Positions 7,682 to 17,137 are shown, counted from the stretch's first letter. The stretch: DNA of 64,000 nt from Streptomyces sp. AC558_RSS880 (GCF_019049255.1 NZ_JAGMUJ010000016.1:1-64000); one strand, 5' to 3'. A program made the numbers and translations. The notes: generated from the letters alone by a model not told the origin.

Positions 7682-9063
7682 TTCGCCGCCTCCTCGTTCT
7701 CGTCGGTGCCGGCGGCTGCGGCGGCTTCCTCGGTGCCCTCGGTGTCCTCGGTGCCCTCGGCGGCGACCGGCTCGTAGACGAGCACCGCGCGGTTGTCGGG
7801 GCGCAGGCGGGCCTTGGCGACCTCCTGCACCTCCTCCGCCGTCACCTCCAGGACGCGCTGTACGGCGGTCAGGGCGAGCTGCGGGTCGCCGAACAGGACG
7901 GCGTACCGGCACAGTTCGTCGGCGCGGCCCGCGACCGTACCGAGCCGGTCGAGCCACTCGCGCTCCAACTGGGCCTGCGCGCGTTCCATCTCCTCGGCCG
8001 TGGGGCCCTGCTCGGCGAACCGGGCGAGCTCCTCGTCGATGGCGGCCTCGATGACCGGCACCTCCACGTCGCCGGACGTCTTCACGTCCAGCCATCCCAG
8101 GGAGGGGGCCCCGGCCAGCCGCAGCAGACCGAAGCCGGCGGCCACGGCCGTGCGGTCGCGCCGTACCAGCCGGTTGTAGAGCCGCGAGGACTCGCCACCG
8201 CCGAGGACGGTGAGCGCCAGGTCGACGGCGTCGCACGCGCGCGTGCCGTCCTCGGGCAGCCGGTAGGCGGCCATCAGCGCACGCGCGGGGACCTCCTCCT
8301 CCACGACCTCGCGCAGCTGCCCGCCGATGACGTCGGGCAGCGAGCCGTCGCGGGGCGCGGGCTTGCCGTCGTGGCTCGGGATGGAGCCGAAGTACTTCTC
8401 GATCCAGGCGAGCGTCCGCTCGGGGTCGATGTCGCCGACGACGGAGAGCACGGCGTTGTTCGGCGCGTAGTACGTGCGGAAGAACTGGCGGGCGTCCTCC
8501 AGGGTGGCCGCGTCCAGGTCCGCCATCGAGCCGATGGGCGTGTGGTGGTACGGGTGGCCCTCCGGGTAGGCGAGGGCGGTCAGCTTCTCGAAGGCGGTGC
8601 CGTAGGGGACGTTGTCGTAGCGCTGGCGGCGCTCGTTCTTGACGACGTCCCGCTGGTTCTCCATGGACTCGTCGTCCAGGGCGGTCAGCAGGGAGCCCAT
8701 GCGGTCGGCCTCCAGCCAGAGGGCGAGCTCCAGCTGGTGGGCGGGCATGGTCTCGAAGTAGTTGGTGCGCTCGAAGCTGGTGGTGCCGTTGAGGGAGCCG
8801 CCGGCGCCCTGGACCAGCTCGAAGTGACCGTTGCCCTTCACCTGGGCGGAGCCCTGGAACATGAGGTGCTCGAAGAGGTGAGCCAGCCCCGTACGGCCCT
8901 TGACCTCGTGGCGCGAGCCCACGTCGTACCAGAGGCACACCGCGGCGACCGGGGTCAGGTGGTCCTCGGAGAGCACCACGCGCAGGCCGTTGGCCAGGCG
9001 GTGCTCGGTCGCTGTCAGGCCGCCGGAGCCTGCCTGGGCTGTGGCCGTGTGACCCATGGGCAT
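7678..9063 (-). CDS. M16-family zinc peptidase, catalytic subunit
   Basis: 461 aa. The inverted zinc motif HLFEH (H62, H66, catalytic Glu65) lies in TGLAHLFEHLMFQGS, with the downstream acidic region containing the third ligand (KNERRQRYDN). Start ATG 9063 follows AAGGGA at good spacing; an ATG two codons later is possible. No signal peptide is seen, so it is probably cytoplasmic. The C-terminal 30 residues are a Glu/Ala/Thr-rich acidic tail absent from most family members and probably disordered. First gene of a two-gene operon with the degenerate partner. Confidence 0.92.
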   Translation of the reverse strand: MPMGHTATAQAGSGGLTATEHRLANGLRVVLSEDHLTPVAAVCLWYDVGSRHEVKGRTGLAHLFEHLMFQGSAQVKGNGHFELVQGAGGSLNGTTSFERTNYFETMPAHQLELALWLEADRMGSLLTALDDESMENQRDVVKNERRQRYDNVPYGTAFEKLTALAYPEGHPYHHTPIGSMADLDAATLEDARQFFRTYYAPNNAVLSVVGDIDPERTLAWIEKYFGSIPSHDGKPAPRDGSLPDVIGGQLREVVEEEVPARALMAAYRLPEDGTRACDAVDLALTVLGGGESSRLYNRLVRRDRTAVAAGFGLLRLAGAPSLGWLDVKTSGDVEVPVIEAAIDEELARFAEQGPTAEEMERAQAQLEREWLDRLGTVAGRADELCRYAVLFGDPQLALTAVQRVLEVTAEEVQEVAKARLRPDNRAVLVYEPVAAEGTEDTEGTEEAAAAAGTDENEEAAK

Positions 9064-9504
9064 GTACGTCCCTTCGATCGCGGAGGCGGTCGTCGAAACC
9101 GCCGTTTCTGCCGGTCCTGCCACTGTATGCAAGCGCGCGGACCCCCGACGAAGTTCCCGCCCGGGGCGGGCTACGCCGAGAGCGAGAATGCGGGGCCACG
9201 GCCGCGGGCAGTCGTGCCTCCCCCGGTTCCTCAAAGGCCTGGGAGGTACCCCAGGGCGGCACGGGTGGGCTGGGGGGTACCCCCTGGGGGAGGCACCCCG
9301 AAGGCGCCGGGCCGCGCGACGAACCCCCGTCCCACCTCACCCCGGCCACCGGGCGACCCCGCCCGGAAACGCACCGCACACGCGCCGTACCCTGCCCTCC
9401 CCAGGGCTCCCGCAACCGGGTCCTGGTCCCGTCTGTCAGTGCGACGGTCCACAATGGTCCGCGTCAGATCCCGTCCACAACGCTTCAGCAAGGAGCCGGC
9501 AGCG
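9064..9504. other. 441-bp divergent intergenic region between the M16 operon and parC
   Basis: No gene seen. On the minus strand TACAGT (9122-9127) is a fair -10 element for the M16 operon. The middle is occupied by a GC-rich inverted repeat listed separately. The parC ribosome-binding site AAGGAG is at 9490-9495. Confidence 0.5.
9214..9296. repeat. Inverted repeat with nested KpnI-like palindromes
   Basis: Perfect 11-bp arms GTGCCTCCCCC (9214-9224) and GGGGGAGGCAC (9286-9296) enclose two GGTACC-centred palindromes (around 9245 and 9276). It could fold as a cruciform or long hairpin in RNA. It may terminate stray transcription between the divergent genes, or be a dispersed genomic repeat. 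Confidence 0.6.
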
Positions 9505-11955
9505 ATGGCCCGCCGCAGCACGAAGACCCCGCCGCCCGACGAGTCGTACGAGGAGAAGATCCTCGACATCGACGTCGTCGACGAGATGCAGGGCTCCTTC
9601 CTCGAGTACGCGTACTCGGTCATCTACTCCCGCGCCCTGCCGGACGCGCGCGACGGTCTCAAGCCGGTGCACCGCCGCATCGTCTACCAGATGAACGAGA
9701 TGGGCCTGCGGCCCGAGCGCGGCTACGTGAAGTGCGCCCGCGTCGTCGGCGAGGTCATGGGCAAGCTGCACCCCCATGGCGACGCGTCGATCTACGACGC
9801 CCTGGTCCGCATGGCCCAGCCGTTCTCGATGCGCGTCCCCCTGGTCGACGGCCACGGCAACTTCGGCTCGCTGGGCAACGACGACCCGCCCGCCGCCATG
9901 CGGTACACCGAGTGCCGGATGGCCGAGGCCACCAGCCTGATGACCGAGTCCATCGACGAGGACACGGTGGACTTCGCGCCCAACTACGACGGCCAGGAGC
10001 AGGAGCCGGTGGCGCTGCCCGCCGCGTTCCCGAACCTCCTGGTGAACGGCGCGTCGGGCATCGCCGTCGGCATGGCCACCAACATGCCGCCGCACAACCT
10101 GCGCGAGGTCGTCGCGGCCGCGCGGCACCTGATCAGGTATCCGAACGCCGATCTCGACGCCCTGATGAAGCACGTCCCGGGCCCCGACCTGCCCACCGGC
10201 GGCCGGATCGTCGGCCTGTCCGGCGTCCGTGACGCGTACGAGACGGGCCGCGGCACGTTCAAGATCCGCGCGACGGTCACCGTGGAGGACGTGACGGCCC
10301 GCCGCAAGGGCCTCGTCGTCACCGAGCTGCCCTTCACGGTCGGTCCGGAGAAGGTGATCGGCAAGATCAAGGACCTGGTCGGGTCGAAGAAGCTCCAGGG
10401 CATCGCCGACGTCAAGGACCTCACCGACCGCGAGCACGGTCTGCGGCTGGTCATCGAGATCAAGAACGGCTTCGTGCCGGAAGCGGTCCTGGAGCAGCTG
10501 TACAAGCTGACGCCGATGGAGGAGTCCTTCGGCATCAACAACGTGGCGCTGGTGGACGGCCAGCCGCTCACCCTGGGCCTCAAGGAACTCCTCGAGGTCT
10601 ACCTCGACCACCGCTTCAACGTCGTGCGCCGGCGTTCGGAGTTCCGCCGGGGCAAGCGGCGCGACCGCCTCCACCTGGTCGAGGGCCTGCTCACGGCCCT
10701 GGTGGACATCGACGAGGTCATCCGCCTCATCCGCTCCAGCGAGAACTCGGCGCAGGCCAAGCAGCGCCTGATGGAGCGGTTCTCCCTCAGCGACATCCAG
10801 ACCCAGTACATCCTGGACACGCCGCTGCGCCGCCTCACCAAGTACGACCGGATCGAGCTGGAGGCCGAGAAGGACCGGCTGAACGCGGAGATCGAGGAGC
10901 TGACCCGGATCCTGGACTCGGACGCGGAGCTGCGCAAGCTGGTCTCCACCGAACTGGCCGCGGTGGCGAAGAAGTTCGGCAACGACCGCCGTACGCTGCT
11001 GCTGGAGTCGGCCGGCACCCCGGCCGCCGCCGTACCGCTGCAGGTGGCGGACGACCCGTGCCGCGTGCTGCTGTCCTCCACGGGCCTGCTCGCCCGTACG
11101 GCGGACAACGAGCCGCTCGCCGACGACGGCAAGCGGGTCAAGCACGACGTGATCGTCTCGGCGGTGCCGGCGACGGCCCGCGGTGAGATCGGCGTCGTCA
11201 CCTCGTCCGGCCGGCTGCTCCGGCTGAACGTCGTCGACCTGCCGCAGCTCCCGCAGGCGATGCCGACGCCGAACCTCTCGGGCGGGGCGCCCCTGGCCGA
11301 GTTCGTGTCCCTGGAGGACGACGAGCAGGTGGTGTGCCTGACCACGCTCGACGAGTCGTCGCCGGGCCTGGCGCTCGGCACGGAACAGGGAGTCGTCAAG
11401 CGCGTGGTGCCCGACTACCCCTCGAACAAGGAGGAGCTGGAGGTCATCACGCTCAAGGAGGGCGACCGGATCGTCGGCGCGGTCGAGCTGCGCACGGGCG
11501 AGGAGGACCTGGTCTTCATCAGCGACGACGCCCAGCTGCTGCGCTACCCGGCCGCGCAGGTCCGGCCACAGGGCCGTCCCGCGGGCGGCATGGCGGGCAT
11601 CAAGCTCACCGAGGGGGCGAAGGTCATCTCCTTCACGGCGATCGACCCTGCCGCGGACGCGGTGGTGTTCACGGTCGCGGGTTCGCGGGGCACGCTGGAC
11701 GACTCGGTCCAGACGACGGCCAAGCTGACTCCGTTCGACCAGTACCCGCGCAAGGGCCGGGCCACCGGCGGCGTGCGCTGCCAGCGGTTCCTGAAGGGCG
11801 AGGACTGCCTGGCCCTGGCCTGGGCGGGCCCGGTACCGGCCCGTGCCGCGCAGAAGAACGGCGCCGCGGTGAACCTCCCGGAGCCCGACCCGCGCCGTGA
11901 CGGCTCGGGCGTCTCCCTGCCGAAGACGGTGTCGGTGGTGGCGGGCCCGGTCTAG
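9505..11955 (+). CDS. parC: DNA topoisomerase IV subunit A (second GyrA-type protein)
   Basis: 816 aa. With ParE this breaks and rejoins both DNA strands to unlink daughter chromosomes and relax supercoils. The winged-helix region carries the quinolone-binding segment HPHGDASIYDALVRM (about 89-103) and the catalytic tyrosine in AAMRYTECRM (Tyr134). The GyrA-box beta-propeller repeats follow from about 510, degenerate as usual for ParC. Start ATG 9505 has AAGGAG nine bases upstream, and conservation starts there although the frame is open far upstream. The partner gene parE lies about 8 kb away on the opposite strand. Its stop codon overlaps that of the convergent CobW gene. Confidence 0.93.
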   Translation: MARRSTKTPPPDESYEEKILDIDVVDEMQGSFLEYAYSVIYSRALPDARDGLKPVHRRIVYQMNEMGLRPERGYVKCARVVGEVMGKLHPHGDASIYDALVRMAQPFSMRVPLVDGHGNFGSLGNDDPPAAMRYTECRMAEATSLMTESIDEDTVDFAPNYDGQEQEPVALPAAFPNLLVNGASGIAVGMATNMPPHNLREVVAAARHLIRYPNADLDALMKHVPGPDLPTGGRIVGLSGVRDAYETGRGTFKIRATVTVEDVTARRKGLVVTELPFTVGPEKVIGKIKDLVGSKKLQGIADVKDLTDREHGLRLVIEIKNGFVPEAVLEQLYKLTPMEESFGINNVALVDGQPLTLGLKELLEVYLDHRFNVVRRRSEFRRGKRRDRLHLVEGLLTALVDIDEVIRLIRSSENSAQAKQRLMERFSLSDIQTQYILDTPLRRLTKYDRIELEAEKDRLNAEIEELTRILDSDAELRKLVSTELAAVAKKFGNDRRTLLLESAGTPAAAVPLQVADDPCRVLLSSTGLLARTADNEPLADDGKRVKHDVIVSAVPATARGEIGVVTSSGRLLRLNVVDLPQLPQAMPTPNLSGGAPLAEFVSLEDDEQVVCLTTLDESSPGLALGTEQGVVKRVVPDYPSNKEELEVITLKEGDRIVGAVELRTGEEDLVFISDDAQLLRYPAAQVRPQGRPAGGMAGIKLTEGAKVISFTAIDPAADAVVFTVAGSRGTLDDSVQTTAKLTPFDQYPRKGRATGGVRCQRFLKGEDCLALAWAGPVPARAAQKNGAAVNLPEPDPRRDGSGVSLPKTVSVVAGPV

Positions 11956-12995
11956 GCCGCCGGGTCCTCCGCCGCTCCCTGCACATAGCGCAGAACGCCC
12001 CACATGCCGTGCTCGTCGGTGTGTGGGGCGCCGTCGCTCCGGCACGCCTCCAGCTCCTCGCGGAGGGCGGTGGCGTCGATGTCCGACCCGATGAGAACGA
12101 GCTGCGTGAGCCGCTCCTCGCCGACGGGCCAGGGCTCGGGGTAGAACCGCAGGAACCGCCCCACGGCATGTACGGCGTACCGGTTGCGGGTGTCGTACGG
12201 CCCGAAGTCGACGTAGCCCTTGATCCGGTACAGCCCTTCGGGCCGGCTGTCCAGGAACCGGATCAGCCGGCGCGGGTCCAGCGGGCGCCCGGAGACGAAG
12301 GAGACGCTGTCGTACGCGGCGTGCAGATGCTCAGCGTGGTCGTCGTGATGCAGATCGTCGAACGACAGCTGTCCGACGCGCTCCTCGCTCGGCCTGCAGT
12401 CGAAGAGGAACTCGGGGTCGACCCGGCCGTGTGTGGCGGGCACCACGGCCGCACGGTCGACGAGGGACCGGACCATGGCCGGCACGCGCGCGGCGTCCGT
12501 GACCCGGTCCACCTTGTTGACGACCACCAGATCCGCGAGGGCGAGGTGCCGGTCGATCTCCGGGTGCCTGGCCCGGGTGTCGTCGAACTCGGCGGCGTCC
12601 ACGACCTCGACGAGTCCGCCGTACACGATGTCCGGATGCTCGCTGGCGAGCACCATCCGCACGAGTTCCTGCGGTTCGGCGAGGCCGCTGGCCTCGATGA
12701 CGATGACGTCGATCCCGGCGGAGGGCCGGGCGAGCCGCTCGAGGTACTCATCCAGCTCGCTGCCGTCGACGGCACAGCACAGACACCCGTTGCCCAGCGA
12801 CACGGTCGAGTCCCCGAGCGCCCCGGCGACGGCCATCGCGTCGATCTCGACGGCCCCGAAGTCGTTGACCACGGCACCGATGCGGCTGCCGCCGCTGCGG
12901 TGGAGGAGGTGGTTGAGCAGGGTGGTCTTCCCCGAGCCGAGAAATCCGGCCAGTACGACCACCGGAATCTGCCGCCCGCTGCTCCGCTCCGACAC
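11952..12995 (-). CDS. CobW/COG0523-family GTPase, putative metal chaperone
   Basis: 347 aa from a GTG at 12995 with GAGAGGGG upstream. Walker A GFLGSGKT (17-24), the family's metal motif CLCC (Cys71, Cys73, Cys74), guanine-specificity NKVD, and a C-terminal CobW domain are all present. A His/Asp-rich loop (DDLHHDDHAEHLH) may bind metal. COG0523 proteins use GTP to deliver zinc or other metals to target enzymes. No Zur-type box was found in the 320 bp upstream, so zinc control is not supported. The TAG stop lies in a CTAG shared with the convergent parC stop. Confidence 0.88.
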   Translation of the reverse strand: MSERSSGRQIPVVVLAGFLGSGKTTLLNHLLHRSGGSRIGAVVNDFGAVEIDAMAVAGALGDSTVSLGNGCLCCAVDGSELDEYLERLARPSAGIDVIVIEASGLAEPQELVRMVLASEHPDIVYGGLVEVVDAAEFDDTRARHPEIDRHLALADLVVVNKVDRVTDAARVPAMVRSLVDRAAVVPATHGRVDPEFLFDCRPSEERVGQLSFDDLHHDDHAEHLHAAYDSVSFVSGRPLDPRRLIRFLDSRPEGLYRIKGYVDFGPYDTRNRYAVHAVGRFLRFYPEPWPVGEERLTQLVLIGSDIDATALREELEACRSDGAPHTDEHGMWGVLRYVQGAAEDPAA

Positions 12996-13314
12996 GCGAC
13001 CCCTCTCCCACCTGTGCGCACACCGGCTCGCTCACGGCGTGCGCCCCGAAAACCGACTGACGCCCCAGGATACGAGTGGCGAGAACGACGGCGAAGTGAA
13101 CGATTGTTAGCAGCGTCCGCGGGGCAGACGTTGGGCAAGGCGCCGGTTTGTGCGACCCTCGCTTCCCTCCGTGCGCCGCCTGGCCGCCTTCCCGCCGATC
13201 AGAGCCGCTCGGCACCCTGGAAGGCGGCAAGCGCCGCCCACCGCTCGCCGGTTCCCTACCGTCGACCCGCAACCCGACGACCGGCGGACGGCGGCCCGAT
13301 CGGGGGTATTTGAC

Positions 13315-13869
13315 ATGGCCACACGGAACCTGGGGCTGCGGCTCCGCTCCGCAGCCGCGGCCGGCCTGGGCCTGGCCGCAGGTGCCCTTGCCGCCATGGC
13401 AGCACAGCGACACAGCCTGGACGCGATCAACGAGCGTCTGGAGCGCTTGGAGGAACAGGCACACACGCAACAGCGGACCAACCTGGCCATGCAGCAGCGC
13501 CAGCACTGGGAGCTGCTGAGCAAGGCGATCGACGACCCCGAACTGGCCGAAGTCCTGGACCTCTTCGAGGTCCCCGTCACCGCACAGAAGCGTCGGCAGT
13601 ATCTGTTCGCCAACGCCCTGTACACGAACCTGCTCTGCTATTACCGCATCGGCAACTACAGCAGGGACGAATTCTTCAAGCACGCCCGGGGCATCTTCCA
13701 GAACGCGATCGTCAGGGACTACTGGCACGCGACCCGGCAACAGCGCGCGAGCCTGACGGGCACCGAGGAAGCAGAACTCGGCCGGCTGATCGACGACCTG
13801 CTGCTGCAGCTCGACGAAGCCGACACCGACGAGTGGTGGGTGGTCGGGGAACCACCCCTCGACGCGTGA
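13315..13869 (+). CDS. DUF6082 family protein
   Basis: 184 aa. A short N-terminal hydrophobic segment (about 10-30, Ala/Gly/Leu-rich) looks like a single membrane anchor, followed by a Gln/Glu-rich helix with heptad character (about 33-60) and a soluble domain rich in Tyr, Arg and Trp. The start ATG was chosen over upstream codons because the family begins at MATRNLGLRLR. Function unknown; relatives are frequent in Streptomyces beside small regulators. It is followed at one base distance by the convergent small gene. Confidence 0.75.
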   Translation: MATRNLGLRLRSAAAAGLGLAAGALAAMAAQRHSLDAINERLERLEEQAHTQQRTNLAMQQRQHWELLSKAIDDPELAEVLDLFEVPVTAQKRRQYLFANALYTNLLCYYRIGNYSRDEFFKHARGIFQNAIVRDYWHATRQQRASLTGTEEAELGRLIDDLLLQLDEADTDEWWVVGEPPLDA

Positions 13870-13870
13870 C

Positions 13871-14110
13871 CTATGCGTCCGGGATGTCAGGCTTCGCCCT
13901 GATCAGGGTCTCCCTGGTGATCACGACGATGCGTTCGTAGTCGGCACGCGCGGCGTCCTCGGGCAGTTGGGAGTCGAGCGAATCAGTGACATCCGTACCG
14001 ATGACGGCGAAGTTCCCGTCGGCCAGCTCGAAGAGGTCGGGGCAGGTCGCACCGCTGGCGCTGCCTCGATAGCGCGGAGCGACACCGAGGCGGCGGATGA
14101 TCTGACTCAC
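13871..14110 (-). CDS. Small conserved actinobacterial protein (79 aa), unknown function
   Basis: Starts at GTG 14110 with AGAGGAAA nine bases upstream. The sequence opens SQIIRRLGVAPRYRGSASG, includes CPDLFELADGNFAVIGTD, and ends in a beta-rich stretch IVVITRETLI. It resembles the small proteins that accompany WhiJ/BldB-like regulatory loci in Streptomyces, but no HTH partner is adjacent here. The frame continues upstream without a good start, so the longer version is not supported. Confidence 0.7.
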   Translation of the reverse strand: MSQIIRRLGVAPRYRGSASGATCPDLFELADGNFAVIGTDVTDSLDSQLPEDAARADYERIVVITRETLIRAKPDIPDA

Positions 14111-14435
14111 TGTTGAATTTCCTCTGCTCTCAAGGCACGAGCGCCTACGCCCACTGCCACGCGACGGCATCCTCGCAGGCCCGACCCCCTCCCGAAGGAG
14201 GCTCGCAGGCGACCGGACCGGCTCGCACCGCAATGGACGCGCAACGCGTGCGGCATTCCTATCACCCGGGGGTGTGAGAGCACTCCCGCTCCGATGAATC
14301 CTCCGCAAGAGTGACAAGTAACCGAAGAATCGATGATCAGCCCCGTTCAGGGCAATTGTCACCAGTCAGTGCGCACCCCACGGCGCCGACGGGTCGACTC
14401 GGCACCACCGAGCAAGTCAGGTTAGGCTCACCTTT
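14111..14435. other. 325-bp divergent region between the small gene and the sucrase/ferredoxin-like gene
   Basis: No gene seen. It contains the leader of the small minus-strand gene, a short GGGTG/CACCC inverted repeat near 14265-14280, and at the right end the iron box and a -10-like TAGGCT (14423-14428) of the plus-strand gene. Confidence 0.5.
14417..14435 (+). promoter_or_regulatory. Iron box (DmdR1/IdeR type) overlapping a leaderless promoter
   Basis: TCAGGTTAGGCTCACCTTT closely matches the Streptomyces iron-box pattern near TTAGGTTAGGCTCACCTAA. It ends directly before the GTG start at 14436. The internal TAGGCT would be a -10 element seven bases before the GTG, so bound DmdR would cover the promoter. 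Expect expression under iron limitation. Confidence 0.75.
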
Positions 14436-15377
14436 GTGAGTAGCACGTGCTCGAACGTCTCCCGCGAGCTCGATGAGCCCGTCGCGGGAACCGCCGCCAC
14501 CGCACGGACCTGGCTGCTGCTGGAGCAGCCCGGCCCCTGGGGTGCCAAGGCGCTCACCTCCAGCCACCTCGACCCCGCGCTGGGCCGTGCCCTGGAGGCC
14601 GCCGCGAAGGGCAGCGGAGTGCGGATCGCGCTCATCCGGCGGCCCGGGCGGCACGCGGACCGCCGGACGCCCGCCACGCGCCGGGTGTACGCGGCCCACA
14701 CCGTTCCCGGAAACGTGTGGCTGCACGCCGCCACGACCACGAACCTCGAACGTCTGCTCGACCTCGACTTCGCCGCACTCGGCAGGGGCGAGCCGGAGTC
14801 CTTCGCGACCGCGCTCGGCGGACGGCCCCACGAGGGCGGCCCCCTCTCCCTCGTCTGCACCAACGGCAAACGCGACCGCTGCTGCGCCCTCCTCGGACGG
14901 CCCCTGGCGGCCGAACTCGCCGCCTCCGGGGTCGAGGGCGTCTGGGAGGTCACCCACTTGGGCGGTCACCGTTTCTCCCCCACGATCCTCTGTCTGCCGT
15001 ACGGCTACGCGTACGGGCGGGCCGAGGCGCACACCGTCAAGGAGGTGCTGCACGGCATGGAAGAGGGCCGGATCGTCGTCGAGGGGTGCCGGGGGTGTTC
15101 CGCCTGGGAGCGGCCCGGTCAGGCGGCCGAGCTGGCCGTCCGGCGCGCGGTGGGCGAGTACGCCGCGCAGGCCCTGAGCGTCGTACGGACGGACGGCGCC
15201 GCGCCCCGCTGGGAGGTGACCGTCGCCCATGCGGACGGGCGCCGGTGGCTGGTGGAGGTCGCCCAGGGCGCGTCCCTGCCGCCCCGTCCGGAGAGCTGCG
15301 GGTCGGTGCTCGGCTCGCCCGCGCGGATGGACGTCGTGGGCGTCCGCGAGGTGGCCCTGGCAGCGCTGGCGAGCTGA
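14436..15377 (+). CDS. Sucrase/ferredoxin-like family protein, iron-regulated
   Basis: 313 aa. The family has a thioredoxin-like [2Fe-2S] ferredoxin fold. Here CTNGKRDRCC (Cys141, Cys149, Cys150) and the GGHRF motif (His178) correspond to its conserved cluster region. The GTG start has no ribosome-binding site and sits seven bases after a -10-like TAGGCT, so the transcript is likely leaderless. The overlapping iron box implies induction when iron is scarce, suggesting a role in siderophore-iron reduction or iron handling. That role is inference. It is followed by the histidine kinase gene 86 bp downstream. Confidence 0.82.
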   Translation: MSSTCSNVSRELDEPVAGTAATARTWLLLEQPGPWGAKALTSSHLDPALGRALEAAAKGSGVRIALIRRPGRHADRRTPATRRVYAAHTVPGNVWLHAATTTNLERLLDLDFAALGRGEPESFATALGGRPHEGGPLSLVCTNGKRDRCCALLGRPLAAELAASGVEGVWEVTHLGGHRFSPTILCLPYGYAYGRAEAHTVKEVLHGMEEGRIVVEGCRGCSAWERPGQAAELAVRRAVGEYAAQALSVVRTDGAAPRWEVTVAHADGRRWLVEVAQGASLPPRPESCGSVLGSPARMDVVGVREVALAALAS

Positions 15378-15463
15378 CCGCCCCCGCTCACGGGAACACG
15401 GGCTCAGGAGATCCCCGCCACACCCCTGCGGCACCCCGCGCCCACCCACGTACCGTCATGGGT

Positions 15464-17137
15464 ATGAGCTCCACTCCCCCCGCACGCCGCCTGCGCCTCG
15501 GCCTGCCGCGGCGGGTGTTCTCGCAGGTCCTGCTGATGCAGCTGGCGATCGCCGCGGGAGTCGCGGTGCTGGCCACCGGGCTGTTCCTCGCGCCGCTCGG
15601 CGACCAGCTGGACGACCAGGCGATGCGCCGCGCGCTCGCGATCGCACAGACCACCGCCCAGCAGCCGCAGATGGCGCGGGACCTGCGCGGGACGGAACCG
15701 TCCCCGGACGGGCCGGTGCAGCGGGAGACCGAACGGATCCGGAAGGCCACCGGGGCCGAGTACGTCGTGGTGCTGGATGTGCGGGGCGTGCGCTGGTCGC
15801 ACACCGATCCGGAGCGGATCGGCGGCCTGGTGTCGACCGACCCCGGTGAGGCGCTGGCCGGACACGACGTCATGGAGATCGACGAGGGCACCCTGGGACG
15901 CTCCGCGCGGGGCAAGGTGCCGCTGCGTGACGACGACGGCGAGATCGTCGGGGCGGTCTCGGTCGGCATCGCCTACGACAGCGTCCGGGCCCGGCTGATC
16001 CACGCCATCCCGGGACTGTTCGCGTACGCCGGCGGCGCCCTGGCCGTGGGCGCGCTCGCGGCCTGGCTGATCTCCCGGCGGGTGCAGCGGCAGACCCGCG
16101 ACCTGGCCTTCTCGGACATCGCGGCGCTGCTCGCGGAGCGTGAGGCGATGCTGCACGGCATCCGGGAGGGCGTCGTCGCCCTGGACCGCACCGGTCGTAT
16201 CCGCCTGCTGAACGACGAGGCGCAGCGCCTGCTGGGGATCGGCGAGGAGGCCGTCGGCCACTCCCCCGACCTGGCGCTCGGCGAAGGACGCACCGCCGAT
16301 GTGCTGGCCGGACGGGTGACCGGCACGGATCTGCTCACCGTCCGCGGCCGACGGGTCCTGGTCGCCAACCGGATGCCGACGGACGACGGCGGTGCCGTGG
16401 CCACCCTGCGCGACCGCACGGAGCTGGACCGGCTCGGCCGGGAGCTGGACTCCACACGGGGACTCATCGACGCGCTGCGCGCCCAGGACCACGAGCACGC
16501 CAACCGCATGCACACCCTGCTGGGGCTGCTGGAGCTGGAGATGTACGACGACGCGGTGGAGTTCGTCGGCGAGGTCGTCGGCGATCACCGGGCCACGTCG
16601 GAGCAGGTCACCGAGAAGATCCGGGACCCGCTGCTCGCGGCGCTGCTGGTGGGCAAGGCGACGGTCGCGGCCGAGCGCGGGGTGGCGCTGTGGGTGTCGG
16701 ACGGGACCCGGCTGCCGGACCGGCTGATCGACCCCCGGGGGCTCGTCACCGTCGTCGGCAATCTGGTGGACAACGCCCTGGACGCCGTCGCCGGTACGCC
16801 GCAGGCGCGCGTGGAGGTCGAACTGCGCGCCGAAGGGCGTACGGCGGTGCTCGTGGTGCGCGACACCGGGCCCGGAATTCCGCCGGAGCACCGCGAGTTG
16901 ATCTTCACCGAGGGCTGGTCCACCAAGGAGGCGCCGGCCCACCGCGAGCGGGGCATCGGGCTGCCGCTGGTGCGCCGGCTCGCCGAGCGCCAGGGGGGCA
17001 GCGCGGAGGTGGGCGGGGCGAGCGGCGGAGGCGCGGAGTTCACCGTCGTCCTGCCCGAGGCCCTGACCGAGCCGGGCGCGGAACCCGCCCTCACCGGGGC
17101 GTCCGCCCCGGGGGCCGCCGAGGAGGAGTCACGATGA
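15464..17137 (+). CDS. Sensor histidine kinase, CitA/DpiB family
   Basis: 557 aa membrane kinase. TM1 (about 22-42), an extracytoplasmic PDC/Cache-type sensor domain (about 45-180), TM2 (about 182-204), a PAS domain (about 225-320), an SpoOB-type dimerisation helix with phosphoacceptor His343 in AQDHEHANRMH, and a HATPase domain with N box (GNLVDNALDA) and G box (DTGPGI). Kinases of this type sense citrate, C4-dicarboxylates or other small carboxylates. There is no ribosome-binding site; TACCGT seven bases before ATG 15464 suggests a leaderless start (ATG 15458 is an alternative). The stop overlaps the response-regulator start (ATGA). Confidence 0.9.
   Translation: MSSTPPARRLRLGLPRRVFSQVLLMQLAIAAGVAVLATGLFLAPLGDQLDDQAMRRALAIAQTTAQQPQMARDLRGTEPSPDGPVQRETERIRKATGAEYVVVLDVRGVRWSHTDPERIGGLVSTDPGEALAGHDVMEIDEGTLGRSARGKVPLRDDDGEIVGAVSVGIAYDSVRARLIHAIPGLFAYAGGALAVGALAAWLISRRVQRQTRDLAFSDIAALLAEREAMLHGIREGVVALDRTGRIRLLNDEAQRLLGIGEEAVGHSPDLALGEGRTADVLAGRVTGTDLLTVRGRRVLVANRMPTDDGGAVATLRDRTELDRLGRELDSTRGLIDALRAQDHEHANRMHTLLGLLELEMYDDAVEFVGEVVGDHRATSEQVTEKIRDPLLAALLVGKATVAAERGVALWVSDGTRLPDRLIDPRGLVTVVGNLVDNALDAVAGTPQARVEVELRAEGRTAVLVVRDTGPGIPPEHRELIFTEGWSTKEAPAHRERGIGLPLVRRLAERQGGSAEVGGASGGGAEFTVVLPEALTEPGAEPALTGASAPGAAEEESR

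Noticed and set aside
12996..13110. Zur box in front of the CobW-type gene
   Set aside because: No sequence resembling TGAAAATGATTTTCA or its degenerate forms was found; zinc control is not supported.
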